NCBI RefSeq assembly: GCF_963677305.1
Contig: NZ_OY781925.1
Coordinates: 309,501-373,500, forward strand
Length of the DNA stretch: 64,000 nucleotides
Direction of reading: 5' to 3'
Source of the DNA: an uncultured Holophaga sp.
GTDB lineage: Bacteria; Acidobacteriota; Holophagae; Holophagales; Holophagaceae
The number at the start of each line of letters is the position of its first letter. The stretch's first letter is position 1. The position numbers and the translations under genes are program-made. This document shows positions 42,355 to 50,815 of this stretch, piece after piece. The notes beneath the pieces are model-generated. The model was not told the origin of the DNA. It worked only from the letters and a program-made list of their open reading frames with translations, and did no database searches.

Positions 42355-43134
42355 CTATCGCTCGAGGATGAAGGGGAACTTGAGGGGGAACTGATCCGGA
42401 TTGAGGATCAGCTGACGCCCGTTCCGGGAGTGGATATTGATCACCAGAGGACCCGCCAGGTTGGCCGTCATCTTGCGCGGATCCTCGGGGATGACCACCA
42501 TGGCCAGCACCAGGGCATCCTCCGGCTTCTCCAGGGCGAGAAAGGCGGCATCCTCCTCCTCGAGGGCGAAGTCGTAGTCCGCCTTGATGGCCCCGGCATC
42601 GATGCAAGTGAAGGAGATCTCCTCCTCCTCCACGGACTGGAGGAACTTCAGGGGATAGCCGCCCACCGGCTCGTAGAGCCGGAAGGATTTCAGCGCGGGG
42701 AACCCGATCAGACCCTTGGGGAACTCGATGATCACCTCCTCCTTGGGGGCGAAGACCGGATATTGAAGGGGGTAGCGCTTGGAATCGAGCATGACCTGCA
42801 GCCCCTGCCGGGTGCAGCTGTTGATCACCAGGGGACCCGCCAGGTTGGCCGTGATCCCCCGGGGATCCTCAGGCACCACCACGAGGGCCAGGACCAGGGC
42901 GTCCTCCTGGCGCTCCAGGCCCAGGAAGGCGGCATCGTCGTCCCCCAGGGGCACCTCATAGTCGATCTTGATGGCGGCCACATCCATGCACACAAAGGAG
43001 ATCTCTGGTTCCTCCACGCACTGGAGGAACTTCAGGGGGTAGCCCCCCTTGGGCTCGAAGAGCTGGAAGCTGCGGAGGGCGGGAAAGCCCGCCAGACCCC
43101 GGGGGAAGGTCAGGAGTATGGAATCCTGCGTCAT
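42355..43134 (-). CDS. fliW: Tandem FliW: two flagellar assembly factor domains in one protein
   Basis: 259 residues, about twice the normal FliW length (about 130-150). Residues 1-128 and 130-259 are two complete FliW domains closely similar to each other: FPRGLAGFPALRSFQLFEP and FPKGLIGFPALKSFRLYEP; GGYPLKFLQ in both; VVVPEDPRGITANLAGPLVIN and VVIPEDPRKMTANLAGPLVIN. FliW binds CsrA allosterically and relieves repression of flagellin translation; flagellin displaces it. Here one chain offers two potential CsrA sites, matching the CsrA dimer. csrA follows immediately. SD GGAG. Duplication and fusion is clear; its effect is inference. Confidence 0.95.
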   Translation of the reverse strand: MTQDSILLTFPRGLAGFPALRSFQLFEPKGGYPLKFLQCVEEPEISFVCMDVAAIKIDYEVPLGDDDAAFLGLERQEDALVLALVVVPEDPRGITANLAGPLVINSCTRQGLQVMLDSKRYPLQYPVFAPKEEVIIEFPKGLIGFPALKSFRLYEPVGGYPLKFLQSVEEEEISFTCIDAGAIKADYDFALEEEDAAFLALEKPEDALVLAMVVIPEDPRKMTANLAGPLVINIHSRNGRQLILNPDQFPLKFPFILER

Positions 43135-43185
43135 GGCAGCTCCGAAGGAGGACAGTTGACTGTTCGGCTCAGGACAGGCCGGGGT

Positions 43186-44088
43186 TCATTCCTGCATGGT
43201 AGCGCCCGGATCGAAGATCCCCCAGAGCGCATCCAGCCGTTTGGCCCGGAAACGGGGGTTGGGGATGCTGCGCTCCAGGGCCTCGCGGCTCCGGGGCGGA
43301 TGCTGAAGACGGGCCAGGATCCACCGGTTGCCCAGCTCCATAACCGCCGCCACATCCCCCTCGTTGCCCCAGGAGGACCGGAGTTCCGTCAGACGACGGG
43401 CCCGTTCCTCGGCCAGGGGCCCCAGCCCCAGGCGGCGCACCTTGTCCAGGGTCGGGTTGCTCGTGGGCGGTCGGTAGGCCCGGACCCGCTTGACCAGATC
43501 GGCCATCTCCCGGGGGAGGGCGGCCAGACGCTCGGCCGTGTCGGGCTCATCCCGGCGGCCCTCCGCCTCCTCCGCCAGAACCCGAAGCAGAGGCAGCAGC
43601 AGGGCCGCATCCCGGGCCGCATAGTCCAGCTGGCTGGACCTGAGGGGGCGGATCATCCAGTTGGAGTCCTGCTCTTCCTTGGGGATATCCACATCCAGCT
43701 TGAGCTTGGCCATGGTCTTGAGACCCGGCTGAGGGTAGCCCAGGGCCCGCCCCAGCATCATGGTGTCCAGCACCGAGGCCGGGACCACATCGTAGAGGCG
43801 CTTGAAGACAATGCCATCCCCGGAGAAGTCGTGGACGATCCATGGGATCTCGGCCAGGGCCTCCAGACAGGGCTTCATCAGCGACCCCAGAGCCACCGGA
43901 TCCACCAGCCAGGCCTGTTCATGATCGGCGATCTGCAAAAGTGCAAGGACGCAATGGTGGACCCCCGTCAGGCTGCACTCGATGTCCACCGCCAGCAGAT
44001 TGGCCTGGAACCACTGTGGCAGCGCCCGGGCGAGCGTCTCCGGGGAATCTACGTACGTCGTGGGGAGGTCGAAGTGATCCGGGGCCAT
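43186..44088 (-). CDS. rnd: RNase D-like 3'-5' exonuclease with HRDC domain
   Basis: 300 residues from the ATG at 44088. The DEDDy exonuclease motifs are visible: LLAVDIECSLTG (D and E, Exo I), IVHDFSGDGIVFKRL (Exo II Asp), and LDYAARDAALLLPLLRVL (Exo III Tyr/Asp). A C-terminal HRDC-like helical domain runs from about 205 to 290 (MADLVKRVRAYRPPTSN ... LGPLAEERARRLTELR). RNase D trims tRNA and other RNA 3' ends. It is shorter than E. coli RNase D (375), having one HRDC. The GTG at 44106 is an alternative start. It lies 51 nt upstream of fliW on the same strand. Confidence 0.88.
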   Translation of the reverse strand: MAPDHFDLPTTYVDSPETLARALPQWFQANLLAVDIECSLTGVHHCVLALLQIADHEQAWLVDPVALGSLMKPCLEALAEIPWIVHDFSGDGIVFKRLYDVVPASVLDTMMLGRALGYPQPGLKTMAKLKLDVDIPKEEQDSNWMIRPLRSSQLDYAARDAALLLPLLRVLAEEAEGRRDEPDTAERLAALPREMADLVKRVRAYRPPTSNPTLDKVRRLGLGPLAEERARRLTELRSSWGNEGDVAAVMELGNRWILARLQHPPRSREALERSIPNPRFRAKRLDALWGIFDPGATMQE

Positions 44089-44136
44089 GATTCCCAGTGT
44101 ATCCACCCTGAGCCGCCTTCATCACCAAGGCCGGCA

Positions 44137-44152
44137 GGTTCCACGTGGAACG
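44137..44152. promoter_or_regulatory. parS-like ParB-binding site (intergenic)
   Basis: GGTTCCACGTGGAACG: the inner 14-bp palindrome is perfect, with both outermost bases differing from the 16-bp consensus. It lies in the 154-nt gap between the RNase D gene start and the TSUP gene end, the only candidate outside coding sequence. Confidence 0.65.
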
Positions 44153-44242
44153 CCCCACGGCCCTAGACACCCTGAGCCGCAAAACGGATTCTTTCAACCG
44201 CGTTTCCGGCGTGCATCGGCGGACAAAAGAGCCTTCCCCGGC

Positions 44243-45031
44243 TCAAGCCAGCAGCCGCCACCCCAGGCGGAGGAGCATGGCCCCCACCACCCCCAGGAAG
44301 AGAATTCGCACCCAGCGGGTCCCCCGGAGCAGGGCGGTGCGCGCCCCCAGATAACCCCCAATCCCATTGGCCACGGCCATGCTGAGCGCCAGAAGCGGCA
44401 ACCAGCTCCCCCGGGCCACGAAGAGCACCAGAGAAGCCAAGTTTGAGGCCCAGTTCACGCTCTTGGCCAGCGCCGAGGCCCGCAGGAAGTCGAAGCCCAG
44501 CACCGCCACGAAGAGGAAGATGAGGAGGGAGCCCGTCCCCGGCCCGAAGAAACCATCGTAGAAGCCGATCAGGAGCGCGATGAGGCAGGCCAGCCCCCTC
44601 TGGTGCGCCATGCCGAAGCGCGGTGCGTGGACCCTCCCCAGCCCGGGCTTCAGGAGGGTGAAGGCGAGCATGGCCGCCAGAAGGATGAAGAGGACCGGCT
44701 CAAAGCCCCGGGCCAGGCGCCCCTGCACCACATAGGCCAGGGCCACCCCAAGCCCGGCCCCCAATATAGCCGACAGGACCGGTAACAGCACCTCCCGGGG
44801 CGACAGCACCCGGGAGCGCAGGAAAGCCCCCGCCGCCACGGTGGTCCCCGTGCAGGCCACCGCTTTGTTGGTGCCCAGGACCGTGGTGACCGGCACCCCA
44901 GGCAGCCCCAGCATCAGGGCCGGAATGGTGATCAGTCCCCCACCCCCCACCGCCGCATCGACGAAGCCCGCCACCAGGGAGGCCAGGACCAACAGAGCCA
45001 ACATGGAATAGGAGAGCCCTCCGGCGGGCAT
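44243..45031 (-). CDS. TSUP (TauE/SafE) family membrane permease
   Basis: 262 residues with about eight hydrophobic helices. GFVDAAVGGGGLITIPALML (about 22-41), TNKAVACTG and the second-half repeat IGFYDGFFGPGTGSLLIFLFVAVLGFDFLRASALAKSVNWASNLASLVLF are the two TSUP signatures. Members carry sulfite, sulfoacetate or other organic anions; the substrate here is unknown. The ATG overlaps the siaD stop (TGATG), so it is the last gene of the sia operon. Confidence 0.92.
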   Translation of the reverse strand: MPAGGLSYSMLALLVLASLVAGFVDAAVGGGGLITIPALMLGLPGVPVTTVLGTNKAVACTGTTVAAGAFLRSRVLSPREVLLPVLSAILGAGLGVALAYVVQGRLARGFEPVLFILLAAMLAFTLLKPGLGRVHAPRFGMAHQRGLACLIALLIGFYDGFFGPGTGSLLIFLFVAVLGFDFLRASALAKSVNWASNLASLVLFVARGSWLPLLALSMAVANGIGGYLGARTALLRGTRWVRILFLGVVGAMLLRLGWRLLA

Positions 45032-46134
45032 CAGGGGGCCATATGGGAGCGGTTGCGTCCCAGACGCTTGCTCTCATAACAGGCGTCATCCGCCCGCTGG
45101 AGCAGACTGGCCAGGGACTCCCCGGACACCCACTGGGCTACCCCCGCGCAGAGGGACAGCCGGAGCTCAAACCCGTCCAGGCTGAGGGGGCCCGAGGCCA
45201 GGCCCGTGCGGATCTTCTCCGCCACTCTCCAGGCCTCCTCCGCAGAGGCCCCGGGAAGGAGCACCAGGAATTCCTCCCCGCCCCAGCGGCCCACCGAGTC
45301 ATAGTCCCGCAGCTCCCTTCCCAGCCGGTCGGCCAAGTGCTCCAGGACCCGGTCCCCCAGCTCGTGGCCGTAGGTGTCATTGATGGCCTTGAAGTGGTCG
45401 AGGTCCAGCATCAGGACCGAGAAGGGCAGCCCTGAGCGCAGGCTGCGCGCCATCTCGGACTTGAGTACCGCCCCGAGGCCCCGTCGGTTCAGGAGCCCCG
45501 TCAGGGAATCCGTCCGGCTGGCCTCGGCCAGGACGGCATTCAGGCGCTTGAGCTCGGCCTGGAAGGCATCACTGATGCGCACCACCTTGTCGAAGCGCCG
45601 CTGGAGAGCCAGATGGCTCCGCACCGAATCCCGGAGTTCGGAGAGACCTGACTCAGGACCCCGCTCCTCCAGCTCCCGGAGGTAGGACTCCAGCCCCTCG
45701 ACCTGAGGAGCGGTCCCGTGCCGCCCCCCGCAGGGAGTTCCTTCCACCCCCCCGTGGAGCTCGGTCTGTGTACCGGGGAAGAGTTCCCGGGCGCACTCCG
45801 GACAGACCCCATGGCTGAAGGTGGCCCCGGAATGTCGGACCAGGTAGCTCTCCACCTGCTCCCAGAAGCCCTGGTCATCCCGGATCCGCTTGCACTTGGC
45901 ACAGATGGGGATGAATCCCTGGAGGGTCCTCACCTCCGCCAGCGCCTGCCCCAGCTCCGCGTTGCTGAGCCGGAGCTGTGCCTGGTAGCGGTCGCTGATC
46001 CGGCTGAGCTTGCCCAGGCGGGCGTCGGCCCGGTCCAGCTCGTGGAGCAGTTCGGCCAGAAGCTCCCCCTGGGGGGTGCCCGCCCACTCCCCCTGGAGTG
46101 CCTCGACCCGGCCCCTGAGCCCCCAGGCGACCAC
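45031..46134 (-). CDS. siaD: Diguanylate cyclase SiaD with zinc-ribbon-like insertion
   Basis: 367 residues. A GGDEF domain spans about 210-360 with the active signature GRWGGEEFLVLLP and metal Asp in SVLMLDLDHFKAINDTYGHELGD, so it should make c-di-GMP. The typical inhibitory RxxD is not evident. N-terminal coiled coil is followed by ICAKCKRIRDDQGFWEQVESYL ... HGVCPECARELFP, a CxxC...CxxC module common in bacterial signalling proteins, and a second coiled coil. Start: GTG at 46134, 1 nt after the siaC stop, with GGAG upstream. With siaA, siaB and siaC it makes a SiaABCD pathway, where SiaC binding activates SiaD. Confidence 0.88.
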   Translation of the reverse strand: MVAWGLRGRVEALQGEWAGTPQGELLAELLHELDRADARLGKLSRISDRYQAQLRLSNAELGQALAEVRTLQGFIPICAKCKRIRDDQGFWEQVESYLVRHSGATFSHGVCPECARELFPGTQTELHGGVEGTPCGGRHGTAPQVEGLESYLRELEERGPESGLSELRDSVRSHLALQRRFDKVVRISDAFQAELKRLNAVLAEASRTDSLTGLLNRRGLGAVLKSEMARSLRSGLPFSVLMLDLDHFKAINDTYGHELGDRVLEHLADRLGRELRDYDSVGRWGGEEFLVLLPGASAEEAWRVAEKIRTGLASGPLSLDGFELRLSLCAGVAQWVSGESLASLLQRADDACYESKRLGRNRSHMAP

Positions 46135-46135
46135 C

Positions 46136-46516
46136 TCAGACTCCGAGGGGAACGGTGAAGAAGGGCAGGGTGAGGTCCTCCCGGAACTCCTCCGCCAGCT
46201 GGAGAGCCCGGTCATTGCCCTGGTCATAGTGCCAGTTGACCGTCACGACCCGACCCGTGCGGTGGGCCTCCTCCAGCTCGTCCAGCAGATCCATCAAGGC
46301 CTTGATGCTGCTGGTGTTGAGGTAGGAAAGCCGGAGTTCCAGGGTCACCCGCCCCGGGGAAGAGGCCAGAAAGTCCCTGACCCAGGCCAGGACAGGCCTG
46401 AAAAAGGCCAACGAGTTCTCGGGGTAGGACTCGCCACTGAGACAGAGCAGCCCCTGTGCGGCATCGAAGTCAACCAGGGGGCTGGAGGCAGTGGAGGGAA
46501 TGACAAGGTTTTCCAT
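46136..46516 (-). CDS. siaC: SiaC-family (DUF1987) c-di-GMP pathway regulator
   Basis: 126 residues matching the SiaC/DUF1987 family: IPSTASSPLVDFDAAQGLLCLSGESYPENSLAFFRPVLAWVRDFL, LRLSYLNTSSIKALMDLLDELEEAH, VTVNWHYDQGNDRALQLAEEFRED. The phosphorylated Thr/Ser of SiaC corresponds to the NTSS segment. Unphosphorylated SiaC binds and stimulates SiaD; SiaB phosphorylates and SiaA dephosphorylates it. It lies between siaB (11 nt) and siaD (1 nt). Confidence 0.92.
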   Translation of the reverse strand: MENLVIPSTASSPLVDFDAAQGLLCLSGESYPENSLAFFRPVLAWVRDFLASSPGRVTLELRLSYLNTSSIKALMDLLDELEEAHRTGRVVTVNWHYDQGNDRALQLAEEFREDLTLPFFTVPLGV

Positions 46517-46527
46517 GGTCCTCAGCC

Positions 46528-47070
46528 TCAGATCACAACCCGGAGGGAGAAGAAGGTGAGCCCGTCCCCCTCGGGGACGAGACTGTATTGGAGCGGCAGA
46601 GAGGCCTTCCGGGCCATGTCGATGAGCCCGAGCCCGGCACCGGTGGCCCCTTCAGGCAGGGGTCGGCGCATCTGCTCCCGGTAGAGCCCCTTCAGACTGG
46701 CCTTGTCCAGGAGGTTGAGCTCATCCAGACGGGCCCCGAGGCTCTCCCCATCAACTTCCAGCATGTAGTTGCCACTGCTCACCACATAGCGGTCCCCGTC
46801 CCGCCCGATGACGATGATCCCCTCGGCGGTCCCTGAGCAGCCCCGGCCGGCGAGATCGTGGGCAGAGGCGTAGTTGCGGACATTCTGGGTCGCCTCGATA
46901 TAGACCGAGAAGACATCCATCATGGCGCCCTTCTCGAGGTCCTGGGTCTCCAGGTAGTGCTTCACCGCCTTCCCCAGCTCCTCGATGATGCTGTGGCTGA
47001 AGGGGCCGTTGAAGCAGATCAGCGCCCCCGCCCGGGTGAGGTTCTGTCTCAGATCGAAGATGGCTCTCAT
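46528..47070 (-). CDS. siaB: SiaB-family protein kinase (DUF6272)
   Basis: 180 residues. A GHKL-type fold: MDVFSVYIEATQNVRNYASAH (N-box-like) and LPEGATGAGLGLIDMARKA (G-box-like), as in SiaB. SiaB is the kinase that phosphorylates SiaC and keeps the diguanylate cyclase off. Start ATG 47070 is 13 nt after the siaA stop. In the family it counters the SiaA phosphatase. Confidence 0.9.
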   Translation of the reverse strand: MRAIFDLRQNLTRAGALICFNGPFSHSIIEELGKAVKHYLETQDLEKGAMMDVFSVYIEATQNVRNYASAHDLAGRGCSGTAEGIIVIGRDGDRYVVSSGNYMLEVDGESLGARLDELNLLDKASLKGLYREQMRRPLPEGATGAGLGLIDMARKASLPLQYSLVPEGDGLTFFSLRVVI

Positions 47071-47083
47071 GGTGTACTCCGGT

Positions 47084-49075
47084 TCAGGGCCTGAACCCGA
47101 TGATCAGTATGTCGTCTCGCTGGGCATGGTGCCCCTGGAACTCGGCCAGGATCTCCGCCAGGCGTTCCCCCTGCTCCCTGGGGGACAGTGCTGCGCCGCC
47201 GCAGAGAGCCTCCTCCAGGCGACGCTCCCCGAAACCGAAGCCCTGCTCACCCCCTGCCTGGTCCAGGATCCCGTCCGTGAAGAGACAGCAGAGCTCCCCT
47301 TCCCGCAGCTCCAGTTCATGGGCGGTGAAGGCGTAGGCCGCCGGGGAGCGCCGGTAGCCCAGACTCTGCCGGTCTCCCCGGAGGCAGCGCAATCCCTGGC
47401 CGGAAAGCAGCCACAGGGGCAGGCGGGCCGAGGCGAAGATCAGCCTGCGATCCGCCGGGCGGTAGTGCAGCAGCGCCATCTCCAGACCGTTGTCGAGGGC
47501 CTCGCCCCCCCCTTCCTGCCCCAGGAGGGCCTTCATGGCCCGGTTCATCTCCCCCAGGAGCCCCGCCGGGTCCTCCGCCCCCAGCCGGCGCACCAGCTGA
47601 TCCAGGACGCTGCGGGCACACATGGTCATGATGGCCCCCGGCACGCCATGGCCCGTACAGTCCGCCACCGCCAGGAGGAAGCCGTCCTCCCTCGGGAAGA
47701 GCGCCAGGAAGTCGCCCCCCACCCGGTCCCGGGGCCTGTCCATCAGGAAGTGCCCGCCCAGGACCCGGCTCAGGGTCTCCTCCCGGGGGCTCAGGCTGGC
47801 CTGGATCATCTGGGCATAGGCGAGGCTGTCCACCAGCTGGCGGTTGGAGTCCGCCAGCTCCCGATGGGCCTCCCGCAGCTCGGAGGTCCGCGCCTCCACC
47901 CTGGCTTCCAGATGGGCCATGTGCTCCCGCACCACCCGGGCCATGGTGGCAAAAGCCCCGGTGAGCTGACCGATCTCATCGTCCCGCCCCTCCGGCAGTT
48001 CCAGCTCGTAGTCCCCCCGGGCCATGGCCCGTGCCGAGCCCGTGAGACGGGCCAGGGGCGCCAGCACCACCCGGTCCAGGAGGAGGCTCACCAGGGCGAT
48101 GGTGGCCAGCAGTCCCAGAACCAGGATGGCCAGGAAGGGCAGGAAGCTGCGCCAGCCGACCACCTGCCCGGGATCCACCAGGACCACGGACACCCACTGG
48201 ATCTCCGGCACCGCCACCAGGGAGGCCAGCACCGGACGCCCCTCCACCCGCAAGGGCAGCGTCAGGACCTGATCCGGCGCCTGCTGCACCCGCCCCAGAG
48301 CCTCCCGGAAGGCCGCCCGGTCCCCTTCCCGATCCAGGAAGCTCTCGAAGCCCAGCCGTCGGGACTCATCCTTCATCCGGGCGTTGTATTCCATGTAGCG
48401 CCGGTCCGGATGGCCCTCGATGATCCCCCGCCCATCCACCAGAAGGGTCCTGGTGCCCGCCCCGGGACTCCGGAGGATCTCGTCCAGGAAACCCGAGAGC
48501 GCGATGCCTGTCCCGCAGAGTCCCACCTTCCGCTGACCGTCCCACACCGCCACATTGATCCAGACCTTGAGGAGTCCGAGCTGCTCCGAGGAGTCCACAT
48601 GCAGCTCGAAGTCCTGCGCCTTGGCCATGGCTTCCCCGTACCAGGCCATGCTGGGCTGTCGGGGATCCAGGGTGTAGCGCAGCTCCCGGCCCGCGAAGCT
48701 CCCCTGGGCATCGTTGAAGTAGTAGTGACGGCTGCGATCCACCGCCAGGAACCAGCTGTGGTCCTGGAAGGCTCTGCGGAAGCTCTCCAGCTGCGCCATG
48801 GCCCGGGGCTTCCCGGAGGGGTCCTCCCCCGAGCGGATCCAGTCCAGAAGGGTCGGGTCATCTGCCAGCTTGCGGGCCAGGGCCACCTCCCGCCGGAGGG
48901 GGGCCAGGACCTGCTCCCGGCTCAAGCGGGCCCGGCTCTCCGCGAAGTTCCTCCCGAAGCGGTTCACCGCCCGCCGCCCGGCGAGCCCGAAGCCGGCCAG
49001 TCCGGCCAGGCCTACGGCCCCGTAGACGACCAGGATGATGAGGACCGATTTGCCACGGAGGCTGTTCAGGGGCAT
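47084..49075 (-). CDS. siaA: SiaA-like membrane PP2C/SpoIIE phosphatase with extracytoplasmic sensor and HAMP
   Basis: 663 residues. Helix 1 (about 9-33) and helix 2 (about 305-330) enclose a dCache-like periplasmic domain (AWYGEAMAKAQDFELHVDSSEQLGLLKVWINVAVWDGQRKVGLCGTGIALSGFLDEIL), as in SiaA-type sensors. A HAMP domain follows (RVVLAPLARLTGSARAMARGDYELELPEGRDDEIGQLTGAF), then a coiled coil, and a SpoIIE/PP2C domain from about 430: DRVGGDFLALFPREDGFLLAVADCTGHGVPGA and CLFTDGILDQ. It dephosphorylates SiaC upon a signal. The ATG at 49075 was chosen; GTG 4 codons earlier is possible. Divergent from the phosphoesterase gene. Confidence 0.92.
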   Translation of the reverse strand: MPLNSLRGKSVLIILVVYGAVGLAGLAGFGLAGRRAVNRFGRNFAESRARLSREQVLAPLRREVALARKLADDPTLLDWIRSGEDPSGKPRAMAQLESFRRAFQDHSWFLAVDRSRHYYFNDAQGSFAGRELRYTLDPRQPSMAWYGEAMAKAQDFELHVDSSEQLGLLKVWINVAVWDGQRKVGLCGTGIALSGFLDEILRSPGAGTRTLLVDGRGIIEGHPDRRYMEYNARMKDESRRLGFESFLDREGDRAAFREALGRVQQAPDQVLTLPLRVEGRPVLASLVAVPEIQWVSVVLVDPGQVVGWRSFLPFLAILVLGLLATIALVSLLLDRVVLAPLARLTGSARAMARGDYELELPEGRDDEIGQLTGAFATMARVVREHMAHLEARVEARTSELREAHRELADSNRQLVDSLAYAQMIQASLSPREETLSRVLGGHFLMDRPRDRVGGDFLALFPREDGFLLAVADCTGHGVPGAIMTMCARSVLDQLVRRLGAEDPAGLLGEMNRAMKALLGQEGGGEALDNGLEMALLHYRPADRRLIFASARLPLWLLSGQGLRCLRGDRQSLGYRRSPAAYAFTAHELELREGELCCLFTDGILDQAGGEQGFGFGERRLEEALCGGAALSPREQGERLAEILAEFQGHHAQRDDILIIGFRP

Positions 49076-49124
49076 GGTGAAGTTCACATCCTCCAGGTTA
49101 CGACGGGAATCCCCGGAAGCCCCC

Positions 49125-50159
49125 ATGGTCCGACTCATCCTGCTGCCCCTCCTCCTCTGCTGTGCGCTCCTGGGTGCCCAGGAAGATGGCCCCCATGTCC
49201 TCTGGAGGAAGGGCAGCGCCTCCATCCTGCACCTGATCCGGGGGCAGGTCCGCGTGGAGAACCTCAAGCCCCCCTTCCACTTGGACCTGCCCGGCCTCAG
49301 CACGGCCGGGGCGGATCTCGACGGCAGGCCCTGGCCCGCCGCCGGAGAGAGCTTCCCCCTCCCGGCCCGGGTTTTCGCCCTGAGCGACATCCACGGCCAG
49401 CTGGATACCGCCCGGCGTCTCCTCCAGGCCCAGGGCGTGGCGGACACCACAGGCCGCTGGACTTTCGGGAAGGGACATCTGGTGGTGGTGGGAGACACCC
49501 TGGACCGGGGCCCCCAGGTCACCGAGGCCCTCTGGTTCCTCTACAGCCTGGCCCAGCAGGCGCAAAGAGCGGGGGGCAAGGTCCATGTCCTTCTGGGGAA
49601 CCACGAGCAGCTGGTCCTCACAGGGCGGTACCGCTACACCCATCCCAAGTACCTCCAGTCCCGGGAGGGGATGCCCCCCCTGGCGGCACTCTACGGCCCC
49701 GATTCGGAGCTGGGCCGCTGGCTGAGGTCCCGTCCCGCAGCCCTGCGCCTAGGCCCCCTGCTCTTCGTCCACGGCGGCTTCTCCAGGGCCTGGCTGGCCC
49801 TCGGCCTGGATCTGGGGACCACCAACACCCTGCTCCGCAGGTCTCTGGAGGACCACCCCCTGCCCGGCACCCCCGAGGCGGTCCTCGCCGGAGAGGAGGG
49901 CCCCCTCTGGTACCGCGGCCTGCTGCCGGGCCTCGAGCCGCCGCTGACACACACCGATCTCGACCGCGTCTTCGCCAGCACCGGCACCCGGCTGCTCATC
50001 GTCGGCCACACCACCCTGCCCCAAGTGACCTCCTTCCACGAAGGCAGGGTCTTCGCCATCGATGCGGGCCTGAAGGGCGGCCAGCACGGTGAGGGGTGGC
50101 TCTGGGCGAAGGGCCGGGCCTACCGCGCCCTGGAGGACGGCAGCACCCGGCCCTTTTGA
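49125..50159 (+). CDS. Secreted calcineurin-like metallophosphoesterase
   Basis: 344 residues. Signal peptide MVRLILLPLLLCCALLGAQ. The metallophosphoesterase motifs appear in order: VFALSDIHGQLDTARRLL (about 85-102), VVVGDTLDRGPQVTEAL (about 120-136), VLLGNHEQLVL (about 155-165), FVHGGFSR, and LIVGHTT. These are those of PPP-type Ser/Thr phosphatases and Shewanella-like ShLP relatives. Signal-peptide presence places it outside the cytosol. Substrate unknown. It is divergent from siaA, start sites 49 nt apart. The start was chosen for the signal peptide; no strong SD. Confidence 0.87.
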   Translation: MVRLILLPLLLCCALLGAQEDGPHVLWRKGSASILHLIRGQVRVENLKPPFHLDLPGLSTAGADLDGRPWPAAGESFPLPARVFALSDIHGQLDTARRLLQAQGVADTTGRWTFGKGHLVVVGDTLDRGPQVTEALWFLYSLAQQAQRAGGKVHVLLGNHEQLVLTGRYRYTHPKYLQSREGMPPLAALYGPDSELGRWLRSRPAALRLGPLLFVHGGFSRAWLALGLDLGTTNTLLRRSLEDHPLPGTPEAVLAGEEGPLWYRGLLPGLEPPLTHTDLDRVFASTGTRLLIVGHTTLPQVTSFHEGRVFAIDAGLKGGQHGEGWLWAKGRAYRALEDGSTRPF

Positions 50160-50348
50160 AGGGGGGAACACGGGGGTGAAAAGCTGAACTTGGTTATCGA
50201 CAAATCTCAGCTGCGGTGGGACTGGTCTGGTGTCAGGAAAGCATTTCGGGCCAGGGATAACACAGATGTGAACACGGATAGTCAGCGACCCACCTGGGCT
50301 GACCCCGTGGCCGCTCATGGATACGCACCGGCCCCCCCAGCAACCCCT
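50160..50348. repeat. Degenerate remnant of the palindromic repeat family
   Basis: 189 nt between the phosphoesterase and ruvX genes (convergent). It contains GGGGGGAACACGGGGGTGAAAAGCTGAA-like sequence at 50161-50187 and ACACAGATGTGAACACGGATA near 50260-50280, both resembling the left arm of the repeats at 58.7-63.3 kb. The palindromic core is absent. Confidence 0.5.
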
Positions 50349-50786
50349 TCAGTCCAGGCGGTCCGCCGGAATGCGTTTGCTGCGGCGGGTCTCGATGAGG
50401 TCGTGGAGCATGACCGCCGCCGCCGCGGCATCCAGCTTGGCCTTGCGGTCCCTGGGCTTGACCCCCCGCTGGGCCAGGAGGCGTTCCGCCTCCACACTGG
50501 TGAGCCGCTCATCCCAGAAGACCAGGGGCAGACCGGTCAGATCCCGGAGCGCCTCACCAAAGGCCCGGGCCAGGGGCGCCGTGGCGCTCTCGGCCCCGTC
50601 CTTGTGCCTGGGCAGCCCCACCAGGAGCGCCTGCACCCCCTCGGCCTTGGCCAGCTTCACCAGCCTCTGGAGCGTTGCCTCCTCCTGCTGGGGCCAGACC
50701 TCGAAGGGCGAGGCCAGGATCTCCAGCTCATCGCTGAAAGCGATGCCGACCTTCTTGGTTCCGTGATCCAGGGCCATCCAGCGCAT
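50349..50786 (-). CDS. ruvX: Putative pre-16S rRNA nuclease/Holliday junction resolvase RuvX (YqgF)
   Basis: 145 residues with RNase H-like motifs: MALDHGTKKVGIAFSD (about 4-19), ALLVGLPRHKDG, LPLVFWDERLTSVEAERLL and KLDAAAAAVMLHDLI. The catalytic Asp, Glu and Asp residues are in place. YqgF/RuvX is best supported in 16S rRNA 5'-end maturation. It converges with the phosphoesterase gene and diverges from the alkyltransferase gene, with 29 nt between starts. Confidence 0.95.
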   Translation of the reverse strand: MRWMALDHGTKKVGIAFSDELEILASPFEVWPQQEEATLQRLVKLAKAEGVQALLVGLPRHKDGAESATAPLARAFGEALRDLTGLPLVFWDERLTSVEAERLLAQRGVKPRDRKAKLDAAAAAVMLHDLIETRRSKRIPADRLD

Positions 50787-50803
50787 GGTGACAGTGTACG
50801 TCG

Positions 50804-50809
50804 TATCCT
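50804..50809 (+). promoter_or_regulatory. Putative -10 element giving a leaderless alkyltransferase transcript
   Basis: TATCCT is 6 nt before the ATG at 50816; no SD is present. The arrangement duplicates that before rnc. Confidence 0.4.
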
Positions 50810-50815
50810 TTCAGG

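Noticed and set aside
42022..44166. 714-codon plus-strand frame over fliW and the RNase D gene
   Set aside because: Shadow of conserved minus-strand genes; repetitive His/Gln/Gly composition.
46985..50092. 1035-codon open frame on the plus strand across siaA and siaB
   Set aside because: It runs antisense to well-conserved sia genes and has no recognisable domains.
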